In this document: positions 1 through 6,413 of the stretch, piece after piece
Layout: the number at the start of each line of letters is the position of its first letter
Numbering within the stretch: position 1 is the first letter of the stretch
DNA from: a virus
Reading direction: 5' to 3' (one strand)
DNA: 54,303 nucleotides
IMG/VR virus record: IMGVR_UViG_3300032313_000663
Coordinates: 1-54,303 of that record
Position numbers and translations under genes: made by a program
Notes under the pieces: generated by a model
Databases searched by the model: none
The model's input: the letters and a program-made list of their open reading frames with translations, nothing else
What the model was told of the DNA's origin: nothing

Positions 1-1
1 G

Positions 2-349
2 GGGGTGTTTCGCACGCTCTCAAGACTTGAGCCGCCGCGCAAGTACAAGTACATCGAGCATGCGGAGCGAAACGCGATCTACGCTGCTGCTGCTGCTGGC
101 ATCTGCACGCACGAGGCGACTCTTTACGCACCGTGGTTCTCGTGTGCAGACTGTGCTAGAGGCATCATTTGTGCCGGGATCAAGGAGGTCGTTGGTCTTG
201 CATCGCTTCGAGCGGCAACGCCTGAGCGATGGGAACGCGACATCGCGATGGCAGAGCAGATGATGCAAGAGGCCGGTGTCGCCACTCGTTGGCTCGCTGG
301 CACTGTTGGTGAGTCGATTCGATTCGATGACAAAGACATCTCCGTATAA
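2..349 (+). CDS. dCMP/cytidine deaminase family protein (5' truncated)
   Basis: The window starts inside this gene; the frame is open from base 2, leaving 115 residues. HAERNAI near residue 20 is the zinc ligand and catalytic glutamate motif of the deoxycytidylate/cytidine deaminase family. SCADC about 30 residues later supplies the two cysteine ligands (usually PCxxC, here with Ser in place of Pro). Phage members convert dCMP to dUMP and feed dTTP synthesis. The missing N-terminus should hold the first strand-helix unit of the fold. The gene is followed by a strong hairpin and faces the integrase. Family assignment is firm; the exact substrate (dCMP or another cytosine compound) is not shown. 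Confidence 0.85.
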   Translation, partial: GVFRTLSRLEPPRKYKYIEHAERNAIYAAAAAGICTHEATLYAPWFSCADCARGIICAGIKEVVGLASLRAATPERWERDIAMAEQMMQEAGVATRWLAGTVGESIRFDDKDISV

Positions 350-352
350 GTC

Positions 353-408
353 CTGCCGAGGGAGGGCGGCGTGACGCCCAGCCTACCCCGTCACGCCGCC
401 CCCGGCAG
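353..408. terminator. hairpin between convergent genes (bidirectional terminator candidate)
   Basis: A perfect 13-bp stem (364-376 with 389-401) is extended by an outer 6-bp stem (353-358 with 403-408) after an internal loop. It fills the gap between the deaminase stop and the integrase stop. There is no clear U-tract on either side, so termination strength is uncertain. Confidence 0.6.
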
Positions 409-414
409 GCAACC

Positions 415-1290
415 TCATTCACTGATCCTTGGCAGCACGTCGCAAGGCTTCGGTCCCGTTTCAATGAAACGAGGATCGACATAATACGCTTTGGCGATTC
501 TGGGCGATGAATGATCAAGCATCGCCGTTGCATCACCGCCACGAGCAGCGTAGTGAGTCGCTGCGCTGCGTCTAATCATGTGAAATTTCGTCTTGCGTCC
601 GCCGTCGAGGCCAGCACGCTTGACGATCCTTCCAAACGAATGCCAGAGCATGTTCTTGAACTTGTCCCAACTGAAGATTGCCTGACCCTGCTTCTTGCCA
701 CGGCACAACTGATCGACGAGGTGCTGAGTCTCAAGGGAGAGGGAATAGAGTTTGTCTCTCTTCCGTCCCTTTCGATACTCGCTCCTGACGAGCAGTTGAC
801 CTTGTTGATAGTCGAGGACTTGCGTCCCCATGATCGCGCCGACACGCTCAGCAGTCTCCCAAAGAACACTCACGAGTGCCCGAAAATAGAGACTCGTCGG
901 AACTCCATCGACAGTGCCGACCTCCTTGTCGGTCGCACGGATCAACGATCGAATCTGATCGATCGTCCACGCCGTCGGTATCCGTTCGGGCAGCGTTGCT
1001 GGTGGGACGCACGGTCGAGTCTTTAAGAGGCCACGGTCACAGGCGAAGCGAGCGAGACTCAGTAGCTGAGTCCTCTCCTTTTCGGCAGTGAACGCAGACC
1101 GTTCGCTGGCACGCTTCGCGAGGAAGCGTGCCAGCGTCAGGTCTTCCAAGTCATCGAGCGTCGGCTGACGTTCGAGCCACTTCGCAAAAGAGCGAAGGGT
1201 GCAGTGATAAAGCCTCGTGGTGTTTTCGGATTTCCCACGAAGCTTCAGCGGGGCATAGATCGTCTCAAAAAACTCAAGTAGCGAAATCAT
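415..1290 (-). CDS. int: tyrosine recombinase / phage integrase
   Basis: 291 residues. The N-terminal ~100 residues look like a SAM-like core-binding domain. The C-terminal catalytic domain shows the tyrosine recombinase signature: Arg in TAERVGAI, Lys in the RKGRKRDK hairpin, H-x-x-R in HMIRRSAATH, His in LDHSS and the nucleophile Tyr in AKAYYVDP. The ATG at 1290 was chosen because AGAAGGAGG lies 10 bases upstream; an in-frame start at 1317 lacks such a site. It should catalyse integration and excision, so the phage is probably temperate. No att core could be identified by eye. It is convergent with the deaminase. Confidence 0.92.
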   Translation of the reverse strand: MISLLEFFETIYAPLKLRGKSENTTRLYHCTLRSFAKWLERQPTLDDLEDLTLARFLAKRASERSAFTAEKERTQLLSLARFACDRGLLKTRPCVPPATLPERIPTAWTIDQIRSLIRATDKEVGTVDGVPTSLYFRALVSVLWETAERVGAIMGTQVLDYQQGQLLVRSEYRKGRKRDKLYSLSLETQHLVDQLCRGKKQGQAIFSWDKFKNMLWHSFGRIVKRAGLDGGRKTKFHMIRRSAATHYAARGGDATAMLDHSSPRIAKAYYVDPRFIETGPKPCDVLPRISE

Positions 1291-1434
1291 GGTGGTGTGT
1301 CCTCCTTCTGGTGCCACCGCATTGAAGTACTCCTAACGAGCGTCCTCAATATGGGTGGCAGAGTACACATCCGTGCAAAAAAGTTGACCCCCATGCGTAC
1401 CTTATTTGGGGGGGCAAGACTCACTTCTTGTAAG
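1291..1434. other. intergenic region upstream of integrase
   Basis: 144 bases between the integrase start and the neighbouring minus-strand stop. I see no convincing gene. On the minus strand there is a weak TTGCAC ... TATTGA pair with poor spacing. It is a plausible place for attP or for integrase control sites, but nothing in the sequence proves it. Confidence 0.4.
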
Positions 1435-1665
1435 TCACAGATCGGATATTCGGCAAGCTTTTCCAAACACGTCTGCCAGACCGTCCGCGAGAATCTCCGC
1501 CGCTTCTCGGCGAGTCTTCACACGTCCCGCAAAAATGTCGTCGATGAGCCAGACGACAATCTGGTCGACGATCACGTCGGCCTTCTTGTCGACCCCTCGA
1601 AGAAAACTCTTGCGGATCGTTTTTCGGATCGACTGCACAGACTTGGGGGCTTCCTTCGTTGCCAT
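1435..1665 (-). CDS. small protein beside integrase, unknown
   Basis: 76 residues, lysine/arginine-rich N-terminus (KSVQSIRKTIRKSFLRG), then an amphipathic helical stretch with VIVDQIVVWLIDDIF. I do not recognise a family. The ATG at 1665 is preceded by GGAGGAG with good spacing on the minus strand; the frame is open upstream but lacks another ribosome site. It lies upstream of int in the same direction and is divergent from the HTH gene at 1823, a position where excisionases or immunity proteins are often found. That role is only inferred from position. Confidence 0.6.
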   Translation of the reverse strand: MATKEAPKSVQSIRKTIRKSFLRGVDKKADVIVDQIVVWLIDDIFAGRVKTRREAAEILADGLADVFGKACRISDL

Positions 1666-1725
1666 GTCTCTCTCCTCCGTGGTGCCTCTTATCAGCCTTC
1701 CGGAACACCCTTCAGGCCCACGGTC

Positions 1726-1754
1726 AGAATCCTGTCCCCGCCACTTTTTGTCAA
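1726..1754 (-). promoter_or_regulatory. possible minus-strand promoter for the 1435-1665 gene
   Basis: On the minus strand a perfect TTGACA (1754-1749) is followed after 17 bases by GATTCT (1731-1726), a weak -10. It would give a leader of about 55 bases before the ATG at 1665. Confidence 0.4.
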
Positions 1755-1758
1755 CCGT

Positions 1759-1792
1759 ACAGCGGGTTTCTCGTCGAAACCCGCTGTTTTTT
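1759..1792 (+). terminator. rho-independent terminator
   Basis: An 11-bp perfect stem (1759-1769 with 1777-1787) with a 7-base loop is followed by a run of T. It reads on the + strand although no + strand gene lies just upstream. It may isolate the early operon from rightward transcription or end a short leader RNA. Confidence 0.75.
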
Positions 1793-1800
1793 AGGGCAAT

Positions 1801-1810
1801 GTACGGATAC
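1801..1810 (+). promoter_or_regulatory. GTACGGATAC box before HTH gene
   Basis: Copy of the GTMYGGANNC box seen before many genes in this window; here 13 bases before the ATG at 1823. CCGTAC, the reverse of its core, lies 46 bases upstream, so both strands of this divergent region carry it. Function unproven. Confidence 0.4.
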
Positions 1811-1822
1811 ATGGAGGGACAG

Positions 1823-2302
1823 ATGGCTAATTTCCACAGGCCGATTTCGATTCAGGAAGCAGCGGAAGCAATGGGGCTGACCAAGAGCGGGGTCGTGAAG
1901 GCAATCTCCTCTGAGAGACTTGTCGCGATCCCCCTCAGCGGCAGGGGCATGATGCTATCCTACGAGCAATGCCACGGGAAGAAATTCTCAGAGCCTGAGT
2001 TCCGCAAGCTCTGCCAGCGGTACATCGCCGTCCCAGACGCCTGCGACATCGTCCACAAGACGGACGCGATGGTGATGCGAGACCTCCGGTCTGGACGGAT
2101 CAAGGGCTTCAAGCTGAACGGCAGGGCGTGGGCTGTCGACCGGCGGTCTGCCGAGGAGGAGTGGAAGGACTACCTCGCCAACCCCGGACGTCGCGGCCAG
2201 CCTCGCCAGACAGGCATCAGTCGATCGCCGCGAGTGATCAGAAAGAAAAGCCCCTTGCGTGCCAAGAAGTCGACGCTAAGATCACGCCCCGGCAGCAAGT
2301 GA
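1823..2302 (+). CDS. HTH DNA-binding protein, probable regulator
   Basis: 159 residues with two helix-turn-helix-like segments: ISIQEAAEAMGLTKSGVVKA (about 7-26) and a second around YIAVPDACDIVHKTDAMVM (about 67-85), the latter followed by a basic region and an R/K-rich tail (positions 125-159). Start ATG 1823 follows GGAGGG. It is the first gene of the rightward early region and is divergent from the minus-strand integrase side, the usual place for a phage repressor or Cro-like protein. It is one candidate for the protein that reads the repeated operators further right. No family name can be given with certainty. Confidence 0.7.
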   Translation: MANFHRPISIQEAAEAMGLTKSGVVKAISSERLVAIPLSGRGMMLSYEQCHGKKFSEPEFRKLCQRYIAVPDACDIVHKTDAMVMRDLRSGRIKGFKLNGRAWAVDRRSAEEEWKDYLANPGRRGQPRQTGISRSPRVIRKKSPLRAKKSTLRSRPGSK

Positions 2303-2324
2303 GTGCTGCCTCTCCCTGCTCGCA

Positions 2325-2337
2325 ATAGTACGGATGC
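2325..2337 (+). promoter_or_regulatory. ATAGTACGGATGC box
   Basis: Box of the GTMYGGANNC family between the HTH gene and the DUF3310 gene, ending 4 bases before the ATG at 2342, so close that it may also act on translation. Confidence 0.4.
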
Positions 2338-2341
2338 GAAT

Positions 2342-2578
2342 ATGAGCAACGTCGACCACCCGGACCACTACCAGTCGTCCGAGTACGAGTGCATCGACGT
2401 GATCGAGTCGCTGGGGCTTTGCCCCGGCTTCTCGATCGGGAACGCGCTCAAGTACCTGTGGCGCGCGGGGAGGAAGGGGAACGACATCGAAGACCTTGAG
2501 AAGGCTCGATGGTATCTCGATCGAGAAATCGAACGGAGGAAGAGATGCGTGACACCGCAGTCGCCACCGCCATCGTGA
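2342..2578 (+). CDS. DUF3310 family protein
   Basis: 78 residues. DHPDHYQSSEYECIDVIE, then GFSIGNALKYLWRAGRKGN and EDLEKARWYLDREI, is the complete conserved pattern of DUF3310, a small family common in phages and sometimes annotated as a nucleotide kinase-like protein without proof. It is the first of a chain of overlapping small genes; the next start lies 34 bases inside its 3' end. The ribosome site is weak (GCGAAT), which contrasts with its neighbours. Confidence 0.85.
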   Translation: MSNVDHPDHYQSSEYECIDVIESLGLCPGFSIGNALKYLWRAGRKGNDIEDLEKARWYLDREIERRKRCVTPQSPPPS

Positions 2579-2754
2579 TCGCGTGCTTCGCGTTGGAGAC
2601 GTTCCTCTTCTCTATCGGCTGGAACCTCGCGTTGCCGTCGATCTTCGGCATGAAGCAGATCACGCTCGCCGAGTCTCTTGGGATGGTCGTCTTCCTGAAG
2701 ATCGCCGGTCTCCAATTTTTCCCTGTCGGTGCCCTGAAGAGAGCAATCAAATGA
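2545..2754 (+). CDS. small membrane protein
   Basis: 69 residues with two hydrophobic segments, about residues 5-24 (AVATAIVIACFALETFLFSI) and 41-58 (LGMVVFLKIAGLQFFPVG), so likely a two-pass inner-membrane protein. ATG 2545 follows GGAGGA. It overlaps the DUF3310 gene and ends in an ATGA overlap with the next. Function unknown. Confidence 0.7.
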   Translation: MRDTAVATAIVIACFALETFLFSIGWNLALPSIFGMKQITLAESLGMVVFLKIAGLQFFPVGALKRAIK

Positions 2755-2951
2755 AACCACGTGCATTCAAGTCTGACGTGTTCGTTGTGCGTGCCGAGTG
2801 CGTCGTTTCGGAGGACGGCGAGCGAACCGTCGACACGTCAATCGACCTGTTCGACGACGCGACGACGGCTGACGACTTGAAGCGTTACGGTCAGTGGCTT
2901 ATCAAGGCGAGCAAGTGGCTCAAGGAGAAGAGCAATGCCAAGTCTGTCTGA
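2751..2951 (+). CDS. small acidic protein, unknown
   Basis: 66 residues, soluble, beta-like N-terminus (SDVFVVRAECVVS) and a helical C-terminus (LKRYGQWLIKASKWLKEK). Coupled by ATGA to the membrane protein upstream and by a 17-base overlap to the MazG-like gene downstream. Not recognised. Confidence 0.65.
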   Translation: MKPRAFKSDVFVVRAECVVSEDGERTVDTSIDLFDDATTADDLKRYGQWLIKASKWLKEKSNAKSV

Positions 2952-3384
2952 AGAACTGCGTGTGATCGCGTGCTACAAGTCTGGCGGAGACCTGCACGAC
3001 AGGCTGAAAGCCGCCGACGAGGTGCAGAAGACTCAGGCGGCTGCACTCGTGCGTGCCGCCGACGAGATCGAGCGGCTTGGCAGCATCAAAGACTTGATTG
3101 GCAAGGTCGAGCAGTGGGGTCGCGATCGCTGCATCATCCCGAACAGCACGCCGCAGGCTCAGCTACTGAAGTCGATGAGCGAGATGGGCGAGCTTGCCGA
3201 CGCCACCCTGAAGAGTGACGTGCCCGAGATCGTCGACGGCGTTGGCGACGTCCTTGTGACGTTGATCCTCTACGCCGCCTTACAGAACCTCGACATCGAG
3301 GACTGTCTGGAGTCGGCCTACAACACGATCAAAGACCGTCGCGGCACGCTGACGACGGAAGGGGTATTCGTCAAAGATGCTTGA
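2935..3384 (+). CDS. MazG-like nucleotide pyrophosphohydrolase
   Basis: 149 residues. The segment from about residue 80 reads LLKSMSEMGELADATLKSDVPEIVDGVGDV with helices after it; the E-x-x-E ... E-x-x-D arrangement is that of the all-alpha NTP pyrophosphohydrolase (MazG/dUTPase-like) superfamily, which hydrolyses (d)NTPs or (p)ppGpp. The N-terminal 60 residues are helical and unlike MazG. Phage members are thought to adjust nucleotide or alarmone pools early in infection. Substrate not predictable. Confidence 0.75.
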   Translation: MPSLSEELRVIACYKSGGDLHDRLKAADEVQKTQAAALVRAADEIERLGSIKDLIGKVEQWGRDRCIIPNSTPQAQLLKSMSEMGELADATLKSDVPEIVDGVGDVLVTLILYAALQNLDIEDCLESAYNTIKDRRGTLTTEGVFVKDA

Positions 3385-3580
3385 CTGGCTCTTCAATCGC
3401 CGCGAGCTTCGCGAGCTTCGCGCCGAGGTGCAGCGTCGTCGTGCCTCGTATGTCGAACGCGAGACACGCATTCATATGCTTACGAAAGAGAACCAGCAGC
3501 AACGAGTGCTGATTGAGGCGTTGCGTGACGTGAACAAGTCTCTCGATGAGCGGCTGATTGCGATGGAGAAAGACAAGTGA
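3377..3580 (+). CDS. small coiled-coil protein
   Basis: 67 residues, almost wholly charged helix with heptad-like leucines (RRELRELRAEVQRRRASYVE ... LIEALRDVNKSLDERL), so a coiled coil. Overlaps the MazG-like gene by 8 bases and the next by 4 (GTGA). Function unknown. Confidence 0.65.
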   Translation: MLDWLFNRRELRELRAEVQRRRASYVERETRIHMLTKENQQQRVLIEALRDVNKSLDERLIAMEKDK

Positions 3581-3936
3581 GCCCAGAACTCGAAGAGAAG
3601 CTGTACGGCGACTTTCCTCTGCTATTCGCGAATCGCGAATATCGGCAAAGCCCAATGGTCTTCGGCTGCGAACACGGCGACGGCTGGCACGCGATCCTGC
3701 GAGAGGCTTGCGAGAAGATCGCCGCCCACACGTGCGAGCAACCGTTTCTCTTCGTTCAAGTCAAAGAGAAGTGGGGCACTCTCAGGCTCTACTACTCTGG
3801 CGGTGACGAGTACACGTCACGTGTGATCGGAGAGGCAGAGACCAAGAGTGCCAAGACGTGCGAGGGTTGCGGCCAGCCGGGCACGGCGAACAAGAGCGGC
3901 TGGATTTCAACCCTGTGCGATGGGTGCCGAAAATGA
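3577..3936 (+). CDS. phage protein with C-terminal zinc ribbon
   Basis: 119 residues from a GTG that overlaps the previous stop. Middle part: KEKWGTLRLYYSGGDEYTS; C-terminus: CEGCGQPG ... GWISTLCDGC, two CxxC knuckles of a zinc ribbon. This layout (KWG-LR-Y-G followed by CxxCGxPG and TLCxxC) recurs in many phage hypotheticals. Role unknown; nucleic-acid binding is plausible. Confidence 0.7.
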   Translation: MSPELEEKLYGDFPLLFANREYRQSPMVFGCEHGDGWHAILREACEKIAAHTCEQPFLFVQVKEKWGTLRLYYSGGDEYTSRVIGEAETKSAKTCEGCGQPGTANKSGWISTLCDGCRK

Positions 3937-4163
3937 CCCTCCCATACGAACGCACTCGTGCCGTCATCAACGCGAGAGAGTTTCTCTTCCGTCTGTCGAC
4001 GCCGTACATCGAGAACGGCATCAAGCGAATCCCGACGGCGGTTCGCGACGAGGCGAGGCGACTCTTGCGGCACTATCCCAGCGTCGTCGATCTAAAGTAC
4101 GCGAAGGATTCGTTCTCTGCCGAAGAGGCGGACAAGGTCATGGAGGAACGCGATGGATCGTAG
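3933..4163 (+). CDS. BPSL0761-like small protein
   Basis: 76 residues. MTLPYERTRAVINAREFLFR followed by VRDEARRLLRHYPSVVDL closely matches the pattern of the BPSL0761 family, small uncharacterised proteins common in proteobacterial phages and prophages. ATGA overlap with the upstream stop and 11-base overlap with the next gene. No function is known for the family. Confidence 0.75.
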   Translation: MTLPYERTRAVINAREFLFRLSTPYIENGIKRIPTAVRDEARRLLRHYPSVVDLKYAKDSFSAEEADKVMEERDGS

Positions 4164-4506
4164 AGGCTTTCTTGGTTCGCTGATGGCGGTGACGACGGCG
4201 ATCTCCAGCGGCTTGAAGCTGCCGACGGGTGCGGAGGTCGCGACTGGCAAGGCACTGCCGAAGCCGCTCGCCGTGCAGAACGATCTGCTCGCGATGCTCA
4301 AGGAGTGTCACGTTACTTCGATCTCATGTCACCAGACCTACGACGGATCGATGCACTACGAGGTCGAGTACGTTCACGCCCCCGGCGGCAAGAAGGGGGA
4401 AGACACTCTGATGGTCGAGACATACACAAAGAAGCTGCGTCCAGTTAACGTGAGCTACGCGATGACTGCGGGCGAACTTATGATGGTCACGGTGACGTGG
4501 GCATGA
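4153..4506 (+). CDS. protein with twin-arginine-like leader, unknown
   Basis: 117 residues. MDRRGFLGSLMAVTTAISSG has the RR-x-F-L core and a short hydrophobic stretch of a Tat-type signal, so the product may be exported folded or anchored. The remainder (LLAMLKECHVTSISCHQTYD ... VTVTW) is beta-rich with two cysteines and no recognised domain. A second gene with a similar leader is at 6096. Tat substrates are uncommon among phage early genes; the signal could also be a chance N-terminus. Confidence 0.65.
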   Translation: MDRRGFLGSLMAVTTAISSGLKLPTGAEVATGKALPKPLAVQNDLLAMLKECHVTSISCHQTYDGSMHYEVEYVHAPGGKKGEDTLMVETYTKKLRPVNVSYAMTAGELMMVTVTWA

Positions 4507-4757
4507 AACGTCTCGCCACCGTCGTCGGATTTTCCTTGATCTCCCTTGGCTTCTGCTTGGTGGCGTGGCCTGCCCCGCTCTTCACGCTCAACCAGCCGTA
4601 CCTAAATTGGTACATCATCAACGTCCTTGCGTGTCCGATCGATAAAGACTTGAGTGCCGGTGCTGCGTTGCCGTTTGTCTGGCTGTTCATGTCGATGCCT
4701 ATTGGCCTGTCGTGCATGGCAATCGGAGTCCTGATGTTTCACTGGGGCAAGTCATGA
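4503..4757 (+). CDS. small two-pass membrane protein
   Basis: 84 residues with hydrophobic segments at about 4-24 (LATVVGFSLISLGFCLVAWP) and 56-80 (LPFVWLFMSMPIGLSCMAIG). ATGA overlap with the preceding gene and with the next. Function unknown. Confidence 0.65.
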   Translation: MKRLATVVGFSLISLGFCLVAWPAPLFTLNQPYLNWYIINVLACPIDKDLSAGAALPFVWLFMSMPIGLSCMAIGVLMFHWGKS

Positions 4758-5065
4758 GCGACTTCGAGCAATTAAAGAAGTTCGCCGACGATCAGGCCAA
4801 GAGTCGCAAGGCGTGCGAGAACTGCGGCTGGTTTGCGGTTCGCAAGGAAGAGAAGACAGGCGAGTGCCACCGCTACCCCCCGTCTCACGCCACGATGGCT
4901 GACGACGAGTGGAAGCACCCCATCACGTCGCGAGACAACATCTGCGGCGAGTTCGTCCACAGGAGAACCGGCGACAGCTTTCAGCCTGATCCGTACAGGG
5001 CTGTTGCGGTCAGGCTTGCACGAGCGGAAGAGGAACTCGACAGACTGAGGAGGGGTGGCGAGTGA
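4754..5065 (+). CDS. small cysteine-cluster protein
   Basis: 103 residues. CENCGWFAVRKEEKTGECHR then NICGEF gives four cysteines in the order CxxC...C...C, a layout recurring in small phage proteins with a CxxCxWF ... CHRYPP ... CGEF pattern; probably a zinc or metal site. The C-terminus (VRLARAEEELDRLRR) is a short coiled coil. Function unknown. Confidence 0.65.
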   Translation: MSDFEQLKKFADDQAKSRKACENCGWFAVRKEEKTGECHRYPPSHATMADDEWKHPITSRDNICGEFVHRRTGDSFQPDPYRAVAVRLARAEEELDRLRRGGE

Positions 5066-5394
5066 GTGACCGTCCATTCGGCTTTGTGTCAAACGTGAAA
5101 TGCACCCGAGACGAAAACGGTCGCGTGACTATTCACTGGCCTGAAGGGGCAAGATCGACCGACATTTCGCGAGAAATGCTTGACGATATGGTCGATCGCC
5201 TGAACGAGCGATTGTGGATTTCTGTAAGCGAGCGATTGCCTGACGAGGACTGCCGAGTTCTTGGCTGGGACGGAGCCAGAGTGAGCGAAGTTCATTTTCA
5301 TTCGCGAGCGAAAGAATCCGAGCAGTGGAGTTCTCTTGCGGGGCATGAGTCGCCCTCTTTTTGGATGCCTCTACCTGAACCACCGGGATGGTGA
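5062..5394 (+). CDS. DUF551 domain protein
   Basis: 110 residues. WISVSERLPDEDCRVLGWDG at about 52-71 and the ending FWMPLPEPP are the start and end of the DUF551 domain, a small phage/prophage domain of unknown function. The N-terminal half is not recognised. GTG start overlaps the upstream stop (GTGA). A second DUF551-like protein is at 9127. Confidence 0.75.
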   Translation: MSDRPFGFVSNVKCTRDENGRVTIHWPEGARSTDISREMLDDMVDRLNERLWISVSERLPDEDCRVLGWDGARVSEVHFHSRAKESEQWSSLAGHESPSFWMPLPEPPGW

Positions 5395-5395
5395 C

Positions 5396-5797
5396 ATGAG
5401 CTACATCGACGACGAAAGCACGGTCTCGCTCTTGATCGGCAAGACGCTGGAATGCGTCGAGATGAATTACGACGAAGACGAGATTTACTTCTCTTGCACC
5501 GACGGCGAAGCGTTTCGATCGTATCACATGCAGGACTGCTGCGAGAGCGTGAGCGTTCACGACATTTCAGGGAGTTTGCAAGACCTGATCGGATCGCCAA
5601 TCGTTGAGGCTGAGGAAGTCATCGACAGCGAGAACTGGCTTTCCGACGATTCGAGACCGAGCGAATCGTTCACATGGACAACGCACAAGCTCAAAACTGC
5701 ATCTGGCGTCGAGGTTGTCGTGCGATGGCTGGGCGAGTCGAACGGGTACTACAGCGAGTCTGTTTACTTTCAGAGGACACACAAGCGAGGACAATAA
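5396..5797 (+). CDS. DUF7448-like phage protein
   Basis: 133 residues, acidic. LIGKTLECVEMNYDEDEIYF and later SYHMQDCCESVSVHDI then GSLQDLIGSPIVEAEE match the recurrent phage pattern H-x-QDCCE-x-V ... DL-G-PI--AEE that I associate with DUF7448; the name is from memory. No function known. The stop overlaps the next ATG (TAATG). Confidence 0.65.
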   Translation: MSYIDDESTVSLLIGKTLECVEMNYDEDEIYFSCTDGEAFRSYHMQDCCESVSVHDISGSLQDLIGSPIVEAEEVIDSENWLSDDSRPSESFTWTTHKLKTASGVEVVVRWLGESNGYYSESVYFQRTHKRGQ

Positions 5798-6096
5798 TGG
5801 ACATCGAACAACTGAAACTGGTTCTTGAAGCGATCAACGCCGCTGGCGGCGAGGCCAAGGAATTTGGCTTCTGGTGGCTAGCATGCCGGTCGCTTTCTCC
5901 TGTTCTGTGCTTCGTTTTCTTCATGACCGCACTCGTGATGATCGTGCGGACTATCAGCAGATTCATAAAGGTCGATCATGCGGCATACGAGATCGCTGGC
6001 GAGGTCGATTACGCTGTTCATTGCTATTGGGATCGACACGACACGGCCGCAGTGATCCAACGAATCCGAGACCTGAAGAAGAAGGCGGCTAAGTGA
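5797..6096 (+). CDS. single-pass membrane protein, unknown
   Basis: 99 residues with one strong transmembrane segment (about 33-52, LSPVLCFVFFMTALVMIVRT) and a helical, basic C-terminal tail (IQRIRDLKKKAAK). Translationally coupled on both sides. Function unknown. Confidence 0.65.
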   Translation: MDIEQLKLVLEAINAAGGEAKEFGFWWLACRSLSPVLCFVFFMTALVMIVRTISRFIKVDHAAYEIAGEVDYAVHCYWDRHDTAAVIQRIRDLKKKAAK

Positions 6097-6413
6097 TGAA
6101 CCGTCGCGGTTTTTTCGGCTGGCTCTCGTCGATCGCGGTTGCGTCGCGGCCTGCCCCCAAGCCCGAGCCGTGCCTGACGCCAGCGTATGCGGGATTCGAC
6201 GGTTCGTTTCGTCTTTACGGAGGAACCTACGGAAGCGGCTACTTGATCAAGCTTGCGAGGACATCCGCATCAAGTCCGGGGCGATGGAAAATCGACAAGG
6301 GCAGGATGGGCTACTGGCGAAACGACGACGGATCGGTATCGAAGTTGATCTGGAGAAACGCCGATGGCAAATTGTTCGATCTTCAGTTCGTGCCGATGGA
6401 GGAGCCGACATGA
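6096..6413 (+). CDS. second protein with RRGFFG leader, unknown
   Basis: 105 residues. MNRRGFFGWLSSIAVASRPA resembles the leader of the protein at 4153, but the hydrophobic part is short. The rest (YAGFDGSFRLYGGTYGSGYL ... SKLIWRNADGKLFDLQF) is beta-rich and glycine-rich. ATG 6096 was preferred to the GTG three bases upstream because it overlaps the previous TGA exactly. Function unknown. Confidence 0.6.
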   Translation: MNRRGFFGWLSSIAVASRPAPKPEPCLTPAYAGFDGSFRLYGGTYGSGYLIKLARTSASSPGRWKIDKGRMGYWRNDDGSVSKLIWRNADGKLFDLQFVPMEEPT

